NCBI RefSeq assembly: GCF_000420025.1
Contig: NZ_ATUD01000005.1
Coordinates: forward strand, 1 to 64,000
DNA: 64,000 nucleotides
Direction of reading: 5' to 3'
From: Patulibacter americanus DSM 16676
GTDB taxonomy: Bacteria; Actinomycetota; Thermoleophilia; Solirubrobacterales; Solirubrobacteraceae
Below are positions 15,907 to 27,103 of the stretch, in pieces. The notes under the pieces were generated by a model that searched no databases, was not told the origin of the DNA, and worked only from the letters and a program-made list of their open reading frames with translations. The first letter of the stretch is position 1. The number at the start of each line of letters is the position of its first letter. The translations under genes and the position numbers were made by a program.

Positions 15907-18335
15907 TCGGTCACGACGTCTTCCCCGTCGAGCCCTGGGGGCTGCGGGAGCGTCGCCTGGACCTCGATCTGCTGAACGAGACGGAGTCGATCTTCGCCCT
16001 CGCCAACGGCCACCTCGGCCTGCGGGGCAACCTCGACGAGGGCGAGCCGCGCGGCCACAGCGGCACGTACCTCGGCGGCTTCTACGAGTCCTACCCCCTG
16101 AGCTACGGCGAGAAGGGCTACGGGTTCCCCGAGGACGGCCAGGCGGTCGTCGACGTCACGGACGGCAAGATCATCCGGATCCTCGTGGAGGACGAGCCGC
16201 TCGACGTCCACCGCGGGCGGCTCGAGGAGCACGAGCGCCACCTCGACTTCCGCACGGGCGTGCTCGAGCGGACGATGAAGTGGACGTCCGAGGCGGGCCG
16301 CTGCGTGCGGGTGCGCAGCCGCCGGATGGTCTCCTTCGCGCACCGCAGCGTCGCGGTGATCCGGTACGAGATCGAGTCCGGCGACGGCGAGCCCGTCCGC
16401 GTGGCGGTGCAGTCCAACCTGCTCGCCAACCAGCGGCAGCAGCAGCGGGGGAACGACGACCCCCGGAGCGCCGCCGAGCTCGGCGCGGTGCTCGAGGGGC
16501 GGCTGTCCACCCAGCACGACCTGCGCGTCGTCCTGGCGCACACCACGCGCGCCTCGCAGCTCTCGCTCGCGGCCGGCATGGACCACACGATCGAGGTCGA
16601 CGACCACCCGACGACGCTCACGCAGATCGACGAGGACCTCGGCCGGGTCACGATCTCGGCGCGGCTCGAGCCGGGCAAGCCCCTCGTGCTCACGAAGTTC
16701 CTGGCGTACCACTGGTCCTCGCAGCAGTCCGTGGAGTGGCTGCGCGACCAGGTCGACGCGAGCCTGGAGAGCGCCATGGCCGAGGGCTTCGACGGCCTCG
16801 TCGCGTCGCAGCGGCGCATCCTGGACGACTGGTGGGAGGTCGGCGACGTCGAGCTCGAGGGCGACGAGGAGGTGCAGCAGGGCCTGCGCTACGCCCTCTT
16901 CCAGCTCCTGCAGGCCGGCGCACGCGCCGAGCGCCAGCCGATCCCCGCCAAGGGCCTGACGGGCGCGGGGTACGACGGGCACGCGTTCTGGGACACGGAG
17001 GGCTACGTGCTCCCCGTCCTGACCTACACGCGCCCGCGGCTCGTGCGCGACGCGCTGCGGTGGCGGCACGACACGCTGCCGCAGGCCCGGGAGCGCGCAC
17101 GGCAGCTCGGGCTGCGCGGCGCGGCGTTCCCGTGGCGCACGATCCACGGCGAGGAGTGCTCGGGCTACTGGCCCGCGGGGACGGCGGCGTTCCACGTCAA
17201 CGCCGGGATCGCCGACGCCGTCCGCCGCTACGGCAACGCGACGGGGGACGAGACCTTCGACCGCGAGGTCGGCGTCGAGCTGCTCGTCGAGACGGCCCGG
17301 CTGTGGGCGAGCCTGGGGCACCACGGTCCGGACGGGAGCTTCCGCATCGACGGCGTCACCGGGCCCGACGAGTACTCGGCGATCGTGGACGACAACGTCT
17401 ACACGAACCTTATGGCGCAGCAGAACCTGCTCGTCGCCGCCGAGGCCACGGAGCGCCACCCCGACGTGGCGCGCGACCTCGGGGTGCGGCACGACGAGAT
17501 CTCGGCGTGGCGGACGGCGGCGCACGCGATGCACGTCCCCTTCGACGAGCGGCTGGGCATCCACCCGCAGGACCAGGACTTCCTCCAGCACGCACGGTGG
17601 GACTTCGACGCGACGCCGCCCGACGCGTACCCGCTGCTGCTGTCCCACCCGTACTTCGCGCTCTACCGCACGCAGGTCGTCAAGCAGGCCGACCTCGTGC
17701 TCGCGATGTTCCGGCGCGGCGACGCGTTCACGCCCGAGCAGAAGCGGCGCAACTTCGAGTACTACGAGGGCGTGACGGTGCGCGACTCGTCGCTGTCGGC
17801 GTCCGTGCAGGCCGTGATGGCCGCCGAGGTCGGGCACCTCGAGCTCGCCCACGACTACCTGGCCGAGGCGGCGCTGACCGACCTGCGCGACCTGCGGGGC
17901 GACGTCGGCAACGGGGTCCACGTCGCCTCGCTCGCGGGCGCGCTGACGGCGGTCGTCAACGGCTTCGGCGGGCTGCGCGACCACGGTCACGGGCTCGAGT
18001 TCCGCCCGCGCCTGCCGGAGCACCTGCCGCGCCTGCGGTTCCCGATCGTGTGGCGGGGGCGGCGGCTCGTCGTCGAGGTGCGCCCGGGGGAGGCCGTCTA
18101 CGCGCTCGACCCGGTCGCGGGTGCGGACGGGGCGGAGGACGGTGGTGCGCCGGTCGACGAGGGGATCGAGATCGCCCACTGGGGCGAGACCTTCACGGTG
18201 CGCGCCGGCCACGAGGAGCGGCGCGCCATCCCCGCCCCGCCCGAGGGCCTGCGCCGCCCGCTCCAACCGCACGGCCGGGAGCCGCGACGGCGGCTGGACG
18301 AGCTGCGCCGCGGCGCCTCGGGCCCCCGGGGCTAG
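15903..18335 (+). CDS. Glycoside hydrolase family 65 disaccharide phosphorylase (maltose/trehalose/kojibiose type)
   Basis: Inverting phosphorylase that splits an alpha-glucoside with phosphate into glucose and beta-glucose-1-phosphate. 810 aa. N-terminal beta-sandwich region: NETESIFALANGHLGLRGN. The catalytic (alpha/alpha)6 barrel includes AFWDTEGYVLPVLTY, WRTIHGEECSGYWPAGTAAF (the Glu417-Glu418 pair lies in the general-acid block), GVTGPDEYSAIVDDNVYTN and VVKQADLVLAMF. The C-terminal cap has the phosphate-site-like SLSASVQAV and GNGVHVASLAGAL. Linkage specificity (maltose, trehalose, kojibiose or nigerose) cannot be set by eye. The pairing with pgmB agrees with the reaction. Confidence 0.92.
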   Translation: MIGHDVFPVEPWGLRERRLDLDLLNETESIFALANGHLGLRGNLDEGEPRGHSGTYLGGFYESYPLSYGEKGYGFPEDGQAVVDVTDGKIIRILVEDEPLDVHRGRLEEHERHLDFRTGVLERTMKWTSEAGRCVRVRSRRMVSFAHRSVAVIRYEIESGDGEPVRVAVQSNLLANQRQQQRGNDDPRSAAELGAVLEGRLSTQHDLRVVLAHTTRASQLSLAAGMDHTIEVDDHPTTLTQIDEDLGRVTISARLEPGKPLVLTKFLAYHWSSQQSVEWLRDQVDASLESAMAEGFDGLVASQRRILDDWWEVGDVELEGDEEVQQGLRYALFQLLQAGARAERQPIPAKGLTGAGYDGHAFWDTEGYVLPVLTYTRPRLVRDALRWRHDTLPQARERARQLGLRGAAFPWRTIHGEECSGYWPAGTAAFHVNAGIADAVRRYGNATGDETFDREVGVELLVETARLWASLGHHGPDGSFRIDGVTGPDEYSAIVDDNVYTNLMAQQNLLVAAEATERHPDVARDLGVRHDEISAWRTAAHAMHVPFDERLGIHPQDQDFLQHARWDFDATPPDAYPLLLSHPYFALYRTQVVKQADLVLAMFRRGDAFTPEQKRRNFEYYEGVTVRDSSLSASVQAVMAAEVGHLELAHDYLAEAALTDLRDLRGDVGNGVHVASLAGALTAVVNGFGGLRDHGHGLEFRPRLPEHLPRLRFPIVWRGRRLVVEVRPGEAVYALDPVAGADGAEDGGAPVDEGIEIAHWGETFTVRAGHEERRAIPAPPEGLRRPLQPHGREPRRRLDELRRGASGPRG

Positions 18336-18402
18336 GCCTCGGCGGGCGCGGCCGGACGGCGCCCGTCGTTTCCTCGCCGCAGGCCACGGGTACCCGAGAG
18401 GT

Positions 18403-19464
18403 ATGCGCGTCGTCGTCACCGGGGCCACCGGCAACGTGGGGAGCGCCCTCCTCCGACTGCTGGGCGAGGAGCCGGAGGTGGAGGAGATCGTCGGGTTCGC
18501 CCGGCGCGTGCCGGACGTCGAGCTGCCGAAGGTCCGCTGGGTCGCGGGTGACGTCCTCGACCACGACCTCGTCGAGCTGTTCCGCGGCGCGGCGGCCGTC
18601 ATCCACCTGGCGTGGCTGATCCAGCCGGCGCACGACCGCGAGCAGGTGCGTCGGGTCAACGTGGACGGCAGCGCCCGGGTGTTCGACGCCGTGGGCGAGG
18701 CGCGGGTGCCCACCCTGATCCACGCGTCGTCCCTCGGCGCCTACGGGCCGGGACCCTCGGACGACGAGGAGCGCCGGGTCGACGAGACGTGGCCGACCAC
18801 GGGGATCCCCACGTCGTACTACTCCGTCGACAAGGTCGCCGCGGAGGAGCTGCTCTACGCGTTCGAGGAGCAGCACTCCGCCGTCCGCATCGTCCGGCTG
18901 CGCCCCGGGCTGATCTTCCAGCGCTCCGCCGCGCAGGAGATCCGCCGCTACTTCCTCGGGCCGTTCTGGCCGAGCCCGCTCGTCCGGCCCGGTCGCATGC
19001 CGATCGCGCCGGTACCCCAGGGGCTGCGGTTCCAGGTCGTCCACACGGACGACATCGCCGAGGCCTACCGCCTGGTCCTCGTGCACCCGAACGCGCGCGG
19101 CGCCTACAACGTGGCCGCCGACCCGCCCATCACGCCGAGCCGTCTGCGCGAGGTCCTGGGTGGCATTCCCGTCCCCGTGCCGCGCGGGCTGCTGCGCGCG
19201 GGTGCCGCGCTGTCGTGGCGTGGCCGCCTGCAGCCCGCGGCTCCCGGCTGGGTCGACATGGGCTACGAGTCGCCGCTCATGGACACCTCGCGCATCCGCG
19301 ACCTGGGCTGGACGCCGAAGCACAGCGGCCCCGAGACGCTCTTCGAGCTGCTGGCCGGCCTGCGCGACCGCTCCGGCGGCGCGACCCCACCGCTGCGCGC
19401 CGACGCCGGCGGCCCGCTGCGCACGGGCGAGATCCGCTCGCGCGTCGGCGGGCGGCTGAACTAA
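18403..19464 (+). CDS. NAD-dependent epimerase/dehydratase (extended SDR)
   Basis: 353 aa. The Rossmann fold starts at once with VVTGATGNVGSALLRLL (GxxGxxG); catalytic Tyr and Lys are in SYYSVDKVAAE, preceded by the Ser pair in IHASSLGAYG. A cofactor-side GLIFQRS and a substrate-side HTDDIAEAYRL are typical of sugar-nucleotide or related epimerases; the substrate is not deducible. ATG 18403 starts exactly at the fold. It stands about 65 nt after the GH65 gene and converges on rnhA across two hairpin repeats. Confidence 0.82.
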   Translation: MRVVVTGATGNVGSALLRLLGEEPEVEEIVGFARRVPDVELPKVRWVAGDVLDHDLVELFRGAAAVIHLAWLIQPAHDREQVRRVNVDGSARVFDAVGEARVPTLIHASSLGAYGPGPSDDEERRVDETWPTTGIPTSYYSVDKVAAEELLYAFEEQHSAVRIVRLRPGLIFQRSAAQEIRRYFLGPFWPSPLVRPGRMPIAPVPQGLRFQVVHTDDIAEAYRLVLVHPNARGAYNVAADPPITPSRLREVLGGIPVPVPRGLLRAGAALSWRGRLQPAAPGWVDMGYESPLMDTSRIRDLGWTPKHSGPETLFELLAGLRDRSGGATPPLRADAGGPLRTGEIRSRVGGRLN

Positions 19465-19466
19465 GG

Positions 19467-19614
19467 GCCGGGCCCCGTCCCGAGCGTCGCGGGTTCGGGC
19501 CGCGTCGGACTGCGGCGAGGCTCGGGCCACCCGGTGAGAGGCCGGGCCCCGTCCCGAGCGTCGCGGGTTCGGGCCGCGTCGGACTGCGGCGAGGCTCGGG
19601 CCACCCGGTGAGGG
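19467..19614. repeat. Two tandem 74-nt intergenic repeats
   Basis: Units 19467-19540 and 19541-19614 are almost identical. Both carry CCCGAGCGTCGCGGG and end in GCTCGGGCCACCCGGTGA. They are homologous to the 66-282 repeat and fill the gap between the convergent epimerase and rnhA genes, where the stem may also act as a terminator. Confidence 0.85.
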
Positions 19615-19621
19615 GTCCGAG

Positions 19622-20149
19622 CTAGACCGCGGCGGCCGCGGCGACCGCGAGCTGGTCCGCGCGGTCGTTGAACGCCTTGTGGGCATGGGCGTCGCCGGTC
19701 TCGTGCCCGCGGACCCAGTGCCAGCGGACGGCGGCGTGGCGGCGGATCTCGTCGTCCAGGGCGGTGACGAGGTCCTGGTTCTTCACGGGCTGGCCCGAGG
19801 CCGTCTTCCAGCCCTTGCGCTTCCAGCCCTCGATCCACTGCGTCATCGAGTTGAGCATGAGCTGCGAGTCGGTGACGATGCAGACCGTCGAGCCGTCGGG
19901 CAGCGAGCGCAGACCCTCGAGGGCGGCCGTGAACTCCATGCGGTTGTTCGTCGTGTCGGGCTCGCCGCCGGAGAGCTCGACGGGCGGCAGGCCGCTCTCC
20001 GCGGGCGGCACGACGATCGCGGCCCAGCCGCCGGGGCCGGGGTTGCCCTTGCAGGCGCCGTCGGTCCAGATCAGCGTCTCGCCGGGGGCCTGCTCGACGG
20101 GGGTCTCGACGATCTTCTTGCGGGGTGCGCGGCGACGGGCGGGAGGCAT
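19622..20149 (-). CDS. rnhA: Ribonuclease H1
   Basis: Degrades the RNA strand of RNA-DNA hybrids in the cytoplasm. 175 aa, slightly longer than the usual 155 because of a basic N-terminus (RRRAPRKK). The four acidic catalytic positions are present: WTDGACKGNPGPGGW, RMEFTAALEGL, IVTDSQLMLNSMTQW and NDRADQLA. The handle-region WIEGWKRKGWKT is typical of bacterial RNase HI. TATGCT lies 9 nt before ATG 20149, suggesting a leaderless transcript. Confidence 0.96.
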   Translation of the reverse strand: MPPARRRAPRKKIVETPVEQAPGETLIWTDGACKGNPGPGGWAAIVVPPAESGLPPVELSGGEPDTTNNRMEFTAALEGLRSLPDGSTVCIVTDSQLMLNSMTQWIEGWKRKGWKTASGQPVKNQDLVTALDDEIRRHAAVRWHWVRGHETGDAHAHKAFNDRADQLAVAAAAAV

Positions 20150-20193
20150 CGGCGGGGGAGCATAACGCCGACGCCGGGGCGTACTCGGAACGC

Positions 20194-21453
20194 TCAGAGG
20201 AAGGCGTGGCCCTCGCCGCGGTAGCTCGGGACCTCGTCCACGACGCGGTCGCCGGCGACGAGGTGGACGCGGTCGAAGCGCTCGAAGAGCTCACCCGCCT
20301 TCGTGTGGCGCATCCACACCCGGTCGCCGATCGCCAGGCCGTCGGCGCCCGGGCCGATCAGCGGGGTCTGTGCCTCGCCTGCGCCCTCGAGCGGGGTCAG
20401 CGACAGCCCTGCGGGGTAGGTCGGGCGGGGCAGCCGATCCGAGCCCGCGGCACCCGAGGCCGCGTAGCCGCCGCCGAGCGCCGTGACGACACCCGGTCCC
20501 GGCCGGCGGACCACGGGCAGCGCGAAGAACGCCGCCGGCGTCGGCGTGAAGCGCGAGTACGTGTCGAAGAGCGCGGGTGCCACGAGCCCGGAGCCCGCGG
20601 CGACCTCGGTCACCGCCCGCTCGGACGAGGAGGTCTCGAGGCTGCCCGTCCCGCCGGCGTTGACGAACCGCAGGGGGCCCGCGACGTCCTCGACCGCCCG
20701 GACGGTCGCGGCCCGGCGGCGGCGGAGCTCGGCCGCGGAGAGCGCCTGCATCGCCCCGACGACCCGCCCGTAGGCCGAGCGGCCCGGGGGCCGGTCGCCC
20801 ACGCCGGCGATCTGCGACTCGTAGCCCATGAGGCCCACGAGCTCGAGCGCCGGGCGCCGGACGACCTCGGCCGCGAGCGCCGCGACCTGCTCGGGCGTGT
20901 GCAGCGGGCTGCGGCGGGCGCCGAGCTGGATCCGCGCGCCGAGCAGCTCGAGGCCGGCGTCGAGCTCGATGCACACCTCGACGGGGTGTTCGGGCCGGGC
21001 ACCGGCGGCCTCGATCGCGTCGAGGTGCGCCACGTCGTCGACCATCACGGCCACGTGCCGGCCGTCCTCCCGCGCGGCGAGCCGGCGCAGGGCGCCGCGG
21101 TCGACGGTGGGGTAGGCCACGACGAGGTCGTCGAAGCCCTCATCCGCGAGCCACAGCGCCTCGGACAGCGTGAGGCCGAGGATCCCCCGGAACGCCCGGT
21201 CCTCGTGGTCGAGGGCGCGGTGCAGCAGCGCCCGGACCCGGACGGACTTCGACGCCAGCCGGATCGGGGTGCCGCCCGCGCGGCGGACGAGGTCGGCGCG
21301 GTTGTGATCGAACGCGTCGAGGTCGACGACGGCGAAGGGGGCGTCGAGGTCTGCGGTCGCCCGCTCCAGGCGGGCGTGCTGGTCGGCCTGCGCGGGCGTG
21401 AGCTGGACGCCGGTGCCGCGGCGGCGGCCGGACCGGACCCCGTCGGCGCTCAT
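20194..21453 (-). CDS. Amino acid deaminase/aldolase (alanine racemase-N / D-threonine aldolase-like)
   Basis: 419-aa PLP enzyme of fold type III. FAVVDLDAFDHNRADLVRRA begins the barrel and LASKSVRV carries the PLP lysine. ELDAGLELLGARIQLG, GLMGYESQIAGVG and RFVNAGGTGSLETS line the cofactor phosphate site. The C-terminal beta domain (DGLAIGDRVWMRHTKAGELFERFD) is the D-Ser dehydratase-like domain with its metal-binding His and a GRVW-like turn. The start overlaps the stop of the upstream lactone oxidase as ATGA, so the pair is an operon. The real substrate is unknown; a beta-hydroxy amino acid is likely from the family. Confidence 0.82.
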   Translation of the reverse strand: MSADGVRSGRRRGTGVQLTPAQADQHARLERATADLDAPFAVVDLDAFDHNRADLVRRAGGTPIRLASKSVRVRALLHRALDHEDRAFRGILGLTLSEALWLADEGFDDLVVAYPTVDRGALRRLAAREDGRHVAVMVDDVAHLDAIEAAGARPEHPVEVCIELDAGLELLGARIQLGARRSPLHTPEQVAALAAEVVRRPALELVGLMGYESQIAGVGDRPPGRSAYGRVVGAMQALSAAELRRRRAATVRAVEDVAGPLRFVNAGGTGSLETSSSERAVTEVAAGSGLVAPALFDTYSRFTPTPAAFFALPVVRRPGPGVVTALGGGYAASGAAGSDRLPRPTYPAGLSLTPLEGAGEAQTPLIGPGADGLAIGDRVWMRHTKAGELFERFDRVHLVAGDRVVDEVPSYRGEGHAFL

Positions 21454-22775
21454 GCGGCCACCGGGCCCAGGACGCGGTCGACGTAGGCGTTGGCGAACCG
21501 GCCCTCGGGGTCCAGCCGCGCGCGCACGGCGGCGAAGCGCTGCCAGCCCGGGTAGCGGGGCGCGAGCGTGTCGGCCGTCTGGAAGTGCCGCTTGCCCCAG
21601 TGCGGCCGCCCGCCGTGCTCGTCCGCGATCGCCTCGACGGCGCGGAAGTACGGGCCCCACTCCATGTCGCGGTACGTGTGGACGGCGAGGTAGGCGGTGT
21701 CGCGGCCGTGGGCGGGGGAGAGCAGCGCGTCGTCGCCGGCCACGAACCGCATCTCGATCGGGAAGTTCACGGCGAACCGTCCCCGGTCGATCGCCGCGAG
21801 GATCGCCCGCAGCGCCGGCTCGGCGGCGGCGCGCGGCAGGGCGTACTCCATCTCGACGAACGGGACGTGGCGGGGGCTGGCGAAGATCCGGTCGGAGCGG
21901 TCGGTGCGCACGCTCGTGCCGGCCAGCCGGGTGACGAGGCGGTTCAGGCGCGGGATCGCTCGCGGGACGGCGCGGCCGGCCTCGCTGAGCCCCGCCAGCG
22001 CGCCGGTCTCGAGCACGCCCTGGCGGAGCCAGCGGGAGAGCGCGCTCGGCGGCTGCGCCGGGCCGTCGACCACGGTGTTCGTGCGCGTCAGGGCGAGGGG
22101 CGCGTGGGGGAAGACGTAGGCCTCGAAGTGCCGGGCGGCCGCGTTGCGCTCGTCGAGGGTGGCCAGCACCTCGTCGACGGGCTCCGTCGTGTCGACGCCG
22201 TGGAGCACGTAGGCGGGGACCGCCTGCAGCGTCACCGCCGTGACGACGCCGAGCGCGCCGACGGAGACGCGGGCGGCCAGGAGGCCCTCGGGGTCGGCGA
22301 CGGCGTCGAGCTCGACGACCTCGCCCGTCCCCGTCACGAGCTGCATCGCCCGCACCTGCGTCGAGATGTTGCCCAGCCCCGCACCGGTCCCGTGGGTGCC
22401 GGTGGCCAGCGCGCCGGCGAGGGTCTGCTCGTCGATGTCGCCGAGGTTCTCCATGCCCAGCCCGAGCGTGGCCAGGGCGGCGGAGAGCGCGTGGATCGTG
22501 ATGCCCGCCTCCACGCGCACCAGGCCGGTCGCGGCGTCGGCGTGGAGGATCCGGTGCATGCCCGCCACGTCGATCATCACGTCGTCGGTCAGTGCCGCAT
22601 CCGTGAAGGAATGACCGCTGCCGACGGCGCGGACGCCGAGCCCGTCGCGTGCCGCGGCGTGCACGGCGGAGGCGACCTCATCGACGCTGCGGGCGTGGAC
22701 GATCCGCGCGGGCGCGCAGCGCTGCTCGCCCGACCAGTTGCGCCACGTGCCGGCCCGGACGGTGCTGCTGCTCAT
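21450..22775 (-). CDS. D-arabinono-1,4-lactone oxidase family FAD protein
   Basis: 441-aa VAO-family oxidoreductase. FAD-binding PCMH domain: PARIVHARSVDEVASAV, then VRAVGSGHSFTDAALTD (the His of GSGHS is where related enzymes attach FAD covalently) and ALATGTHGTGAGLGNISTQV. The C-terminal ALO domain ends with HWGKRHFQTADTLAPRYPGW and RLDPEGRFANAY, typical of L-gulono/D-arabinono-lactone oxidases and alditol oxidases. A GGGGAG ribosome site precedes ATG 22775. It is translationally coupled to the aldolase gene, an arrangement I have seen associated in actinobacteria, although a common pathway is not established. Confidence 0.87.
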   Translation of the reverse strand: MSSSTVRAGTWRNWSGEQRCAPARIVHARSVDEVASAVHAAARDGLGVRAVGSGHSFTDAALTDDVMIDVAGMHRILHADAATGLVRVEAGITIHALSAALATLGLGMENLGDIDEQTLAGALATGTHGTGAGLGNISTQVRAMQLVTGTGEVVELDAVADPEGLLAARVSVGALGVVTAVTLQAVPAYVLHGVDTTEPVDEVLATLDERNAAARHFEAYVFPHAPLALTRTNTVVDGPAQPPSALSRWLRQGVLETGALAGLSEAGRAVPRAIPRLNRLVTRLAGTSVRTDRSDRIFASPRHVPFVEMEYALPRAAAEPALRAILAAIDRGRFAVNFPIEMRFVAGDDALLSPAHGRDTAYLAVHTYRDMEWGPYFRAVEAIADEHGGRPHWGKRHFQTADTLAPRYPGWQRFAAVRARLDPEGRFANAYVDRVLGPVAA

Positions 22776-22855
22776 CGCGCTCCCCGCTGCTCCATCCGGC
22801 GACCGTACGCCGTCGCGGCCGCCGTATGAAACACCCGGCCCGCCGCCGATCCACA

Positions 22856-23809
22856 TCATGCGCGTGCTGGATCGCGGGGGGCCGGGACGTCTCGGCCCTC
22901 GATGACGGCGACGAGCTCGGGGTGCCGGGCCTTCGTCTCGCGCAGCAGTTCGAGCACGGAGCGGACGAGCGGGCCGTCCTCGCCGACGCGCCAGCCCGCG
23001 GCGAGGACCGAGCGGGGCAGGCCCTCCACGCTGAGGTACGAGACGCCGGGGTGCGGGGTGAACCGGGCAGAGGCGGCGGGCGTGACCATGATCCCGACGC
23101 CCGCGGCGACGACGTCGATCTCCTCCGTGTGCGAGCTCGTGCGCATCGAGATCGGCGCGGGTCGGCCGCCGCGCAGCGCCTCGAGGGTCCAGTGCGCCTG
23201 CCAGCGGCGGTCCGGGCTGCGGCCGACCACGATGGGCTCGTCGAGCACGTCCTCCACCCGGACCCGCGCGCGGCTCGTCAGCGGATGGCCGGTCCGGACG
23301 GCCACGAGCAGCGGCTCGGAGAGCACGGCCTCGAGCTCCAGGCCGTCCCCGGAGAACGGCGGCCGGGTCAGCGCGACGTCGGCCCACCCCGAGACGAGCC
23401 CGGCGGACGGCTCGTCGAACCCGAACTCCCGCAGCTCGACGGCCACGTCAGGGTGCCGCTCGCGGATCGCGTCGAGCAGCGGCCCGGTGAGCTCGAGCGC
23501 CGCCCCGGGCTGGAACCCGATCCGCAGCACGCCGGCCTCGCCGCGGGAGAGCCGCCCGGCCCGGTCGACGCCGGCGTCGAGCACGGAGAGCGCGTGGCGG
23601 GCCGACTCGAGGAACGCCGCGCCGGCGGGGGTCAGCGTCACCCGCCGCGTGGTGCGGTCCAGGAGCTTGGCGTCCAGCCGGGTCTCGAGGTCGCGGATCT
23701 GCCGGCTCAGGGCCTGCTGGGCGACGAACAGCCGCGCGGCGGCGCGGGTGAAGTGCAGCTCCTCGGCGAGGACGACGAAGGCGCGCAGCTGGCGGGTCGA
23801 GAGATCCAC
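22856..23809 (-). CDS. LysR-family transcriptional regulator
   Basis: 317 aa from GTG 23809, chosen because LSTRQLRAFVVLAEELHFTRAA is the normal LysR N-terminus; an upstream GTG at 23839 would add ten residues. The helix-turn-helix runs through AARLFVAQQALSRQIRDLE. The remainder is the periplasmic-binding-protein-like effector domain (LRIGFQPGAA, VAGVGIMVTPA). It diverges from the MFS gene across about 90 nt, so it probably controls that transporter and itself. GGGT-n7-ACCC at 23871-23885 is a weak operator candidate. Confidence 0.9.
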   Translation of the reverse strand: MDLSTRQLRAFVVLAEELHFTRAAARLFVAQQALSRQIRDLETRLDAKLLDRTTRRVTLTPAGAAFLESARHALSVLDAGVDRAGRLSRGEAGVLRIGFQPGAALELTGPLLDAIRERHPDVAVELREFGFDEPSAGLVSGWADVALTRPPFSGDGLELEAVLSEPLLVAVRTGHPLTSRARVRVEDVLDEPIVVGRSPDRRWQAHWTLEALRGGRPAPISMRTSSHTEEIDVVAAGVGIMVTPAASARFTPHPGVSYLSVEGLPRSVLAAGWRVGEDGPLVRSVLELLRETKARHPELVAVIEGRDVPAPRDPARA

Positions 23810-23898
23810 AACAACGGCAGCGTAGATGACGGCGCACACCGTGTTGGCGCGGCGCCCACGGGCGGGCCTAGGGTCTCGCGAACCCGAGAGAGAGCCCG

Positions 23899-25080
23899 AT
23901 GACCCCAGAGAGCACCGCCCGGCATGGACGCACCCGCTGGATCCCGGTCGTGGCGTTCGCCGCGGTGGCCGGCCTGAACCAGACGCTGTGGCTCACGTTC
24001 GCGCCGATCACCACGGTCAGCGCGGAGCACTACGGGGTGTCCGAGGGGGCGATCGGCTGGCTCGCGCAGATCTACCCGCTGCTCTACGTCGTCCTCGCGC
24101 TGCCCGCGGGCGTCGCGCTCGACCGCTGGTTCCGGCCTGCGCTCGCGTTCGGCACGGCGGTGACCGCCCTGGGGGCCGTGGTGCGGCTGGGCGGGGACAC
24201 CTATGCGTGGGCCCTGGTCGGGCAGGTGCTGGCCGGGATCGCGCAGCCGTTCGTCCTCAACGCGGTCGGCAAGCTCGCCGGTGGCACGCTCAGCACCGCG
24301 GACCGGCCGGCGGGCATCGCCATCGGCTCGGCCGGGCTCGTGATCGGGCAGCTGCTCGGGTTGCTGCTGGGACCGCTGTTGGGCAGCGCCGAGAGCCTGA
24401 CGACGCTGCTGGTGGTGCAGGCCGTGATGGCGTGCGTCGCGGCCGCCGGCCTGCTGCTCGTCCTCCGCCGGCCGGGCGCGGTGCGCGACGAGGGCGGCGC
24501 GGCCGTCGGGGCGCTGCGCACCGTGTGGTCGGACCGCCGGATCCGCCTGCTGGCGGCGCTCACCTTCGTCGGATTCGGCGTGTTCATCGCGCTGACGACC
24601 TGGCTGCAGGCGCTGCTGGAGCCCTTCGGCGTCTCGGACGACACCGCGGGGATCATGCTCGCCGCCATGCTGCTCGTCGGCGTGGGGGCCACCGCCGCGA
24701 CGCCGCGGCTCGTGGTCGCGCCGGGCCGCGAGCGGGCGTTCCTCGGCGGGGTGCTCGCCGTGGCGGCGCTGGGGTGCGCCGTGCTGTCGACCGCCGCGGG
24801 CGTGGGCGCCGACGCGGCGGCGGTGGTGGTGGTCGGGGCGCTGCTGGCGGGCTCGCTGCCCGTCATCTTCGAGCTGACGGAGCGCCGCGCGGGGAGCCAC
24901 GGGGGCAGCGCGGTGGCGCTGATGTGGCTGGCGGGCAACGTCGGCGGGCTGCTCGTCGCGGTGGTCGTGGGCGGGCTGCTCGACCACCGCACGACGGCGT
25001 TCCTCGTGCTCGGGGCCGTCGCGCTGGCGGGCGTGCCGCTGGCCCGTCGGTTGCGGGCGGACGCGGGCCCGGCGGCCTAG
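23899..25080 (+). CDS. Major facilitator superfamily transporter
   Basis: 393 aa, about twelve membrane segments. The loop after helix 2 contains PAGVALDRWFRPAL, corresponding to the conserved MFS GxLaDrxGrr loop in degenerate form. A GAGAGAG ribosome binding site precedes ATG 23899. Topology and loops resemble the CynX/NimT or nitrate/cyanate-type MFS branches, but no substrate can be assigned. Likely regulated by the divergent LysR protein. Confidence 0.82.
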   Translation: MTPESTARHGRTRWIPVVAFAAVAGLNQTLWLTFAPITTVSAEHYGVSEGAIGWLAQIYPLLYVVLALPAGVALDRWFRPALAFGTAVTALGAVVRLGGDTYAWALVGQVLAGIAQPFVLNAVGKLAGGTLSTADRPAGIAIGSAGLVIGQLLGLLLGPLLGSAESLTTLLVVQAVMACVAAAGLLLVLRRPGAVRDEGGAAVGALRTVWSDRRIRLLAALTFVGFGVFIALTTWLQALLEPFGVSDDTAGIMLAAMLLVGVGATAATPRLVVAPGRERAFLGGVLAVAALGCAVLSTAAGVGADAAAVVVVGALLAGSLPVIFELTERRAGSHGGSAVALMWLAGNVGGLLVAVVVGGLLDHRTTAFLVLGAVALAGVPLARRLRADAGPAA

Positions 25081-25104
25081 GCCACCGGGCCGAGGGTCCG
25101 GGGC

Positions 25105-25128
25105 CGGCCACCGGCTGCCGGCTGGCCG
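25105..25128. terminator. Hairpin between convergent MFS and ggt genes
   Basis: CGGCCA-CCGG-CTG-CCGG-C-TGGCCG forms a 10-bp stem with a one-base bulge. No U-tract follows. The position between convergent genes supports a bidirectional terminator. Confidence 0.45.
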
Positions 25129-25130
25129 CC

Positions 25131-25198
25131 CCGGCTCCGGGGCGGGCTGGACCGGCTACCGGCCCCGGCTCCGGGACGGGCTGGACCGGCTACCGATT
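25131..25198. repeat. Two tandem 34-nt repeats
   Basis: Units at 25131 and 25165 share CCGGCTCCGGG, then CGGGCTGGACCGGCTACCG, with one substitution between copies. They lie in the 140-nt gap between the MFS and ggt stops. Confidence 0.7.
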
Positions 25199-25220
25199 CC
25201 GGCCGCCTTCCCTGCCGCGG

Positions 25221-27029
<1,809 letters not shown>

Positions 27030-27103
27030 CCCTGATCTCTTGCAGGTTCCGGCCCCGATGGCAAGACCCGGACGGTCGGAACCGGCCCAGGCGGGCCCCC
27101 TCC

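Noticed and set aside
15471..18713. Open frame of 1080 codons on the minus strand opposite the GH65 gene
   Set aside because: It is a codon-bias shadow of pgmB and the GH65 gene. The product is dominated by Arg, Ala, Val, His and Leu with no domain, while the plus-strand proteins have complete family signatures.
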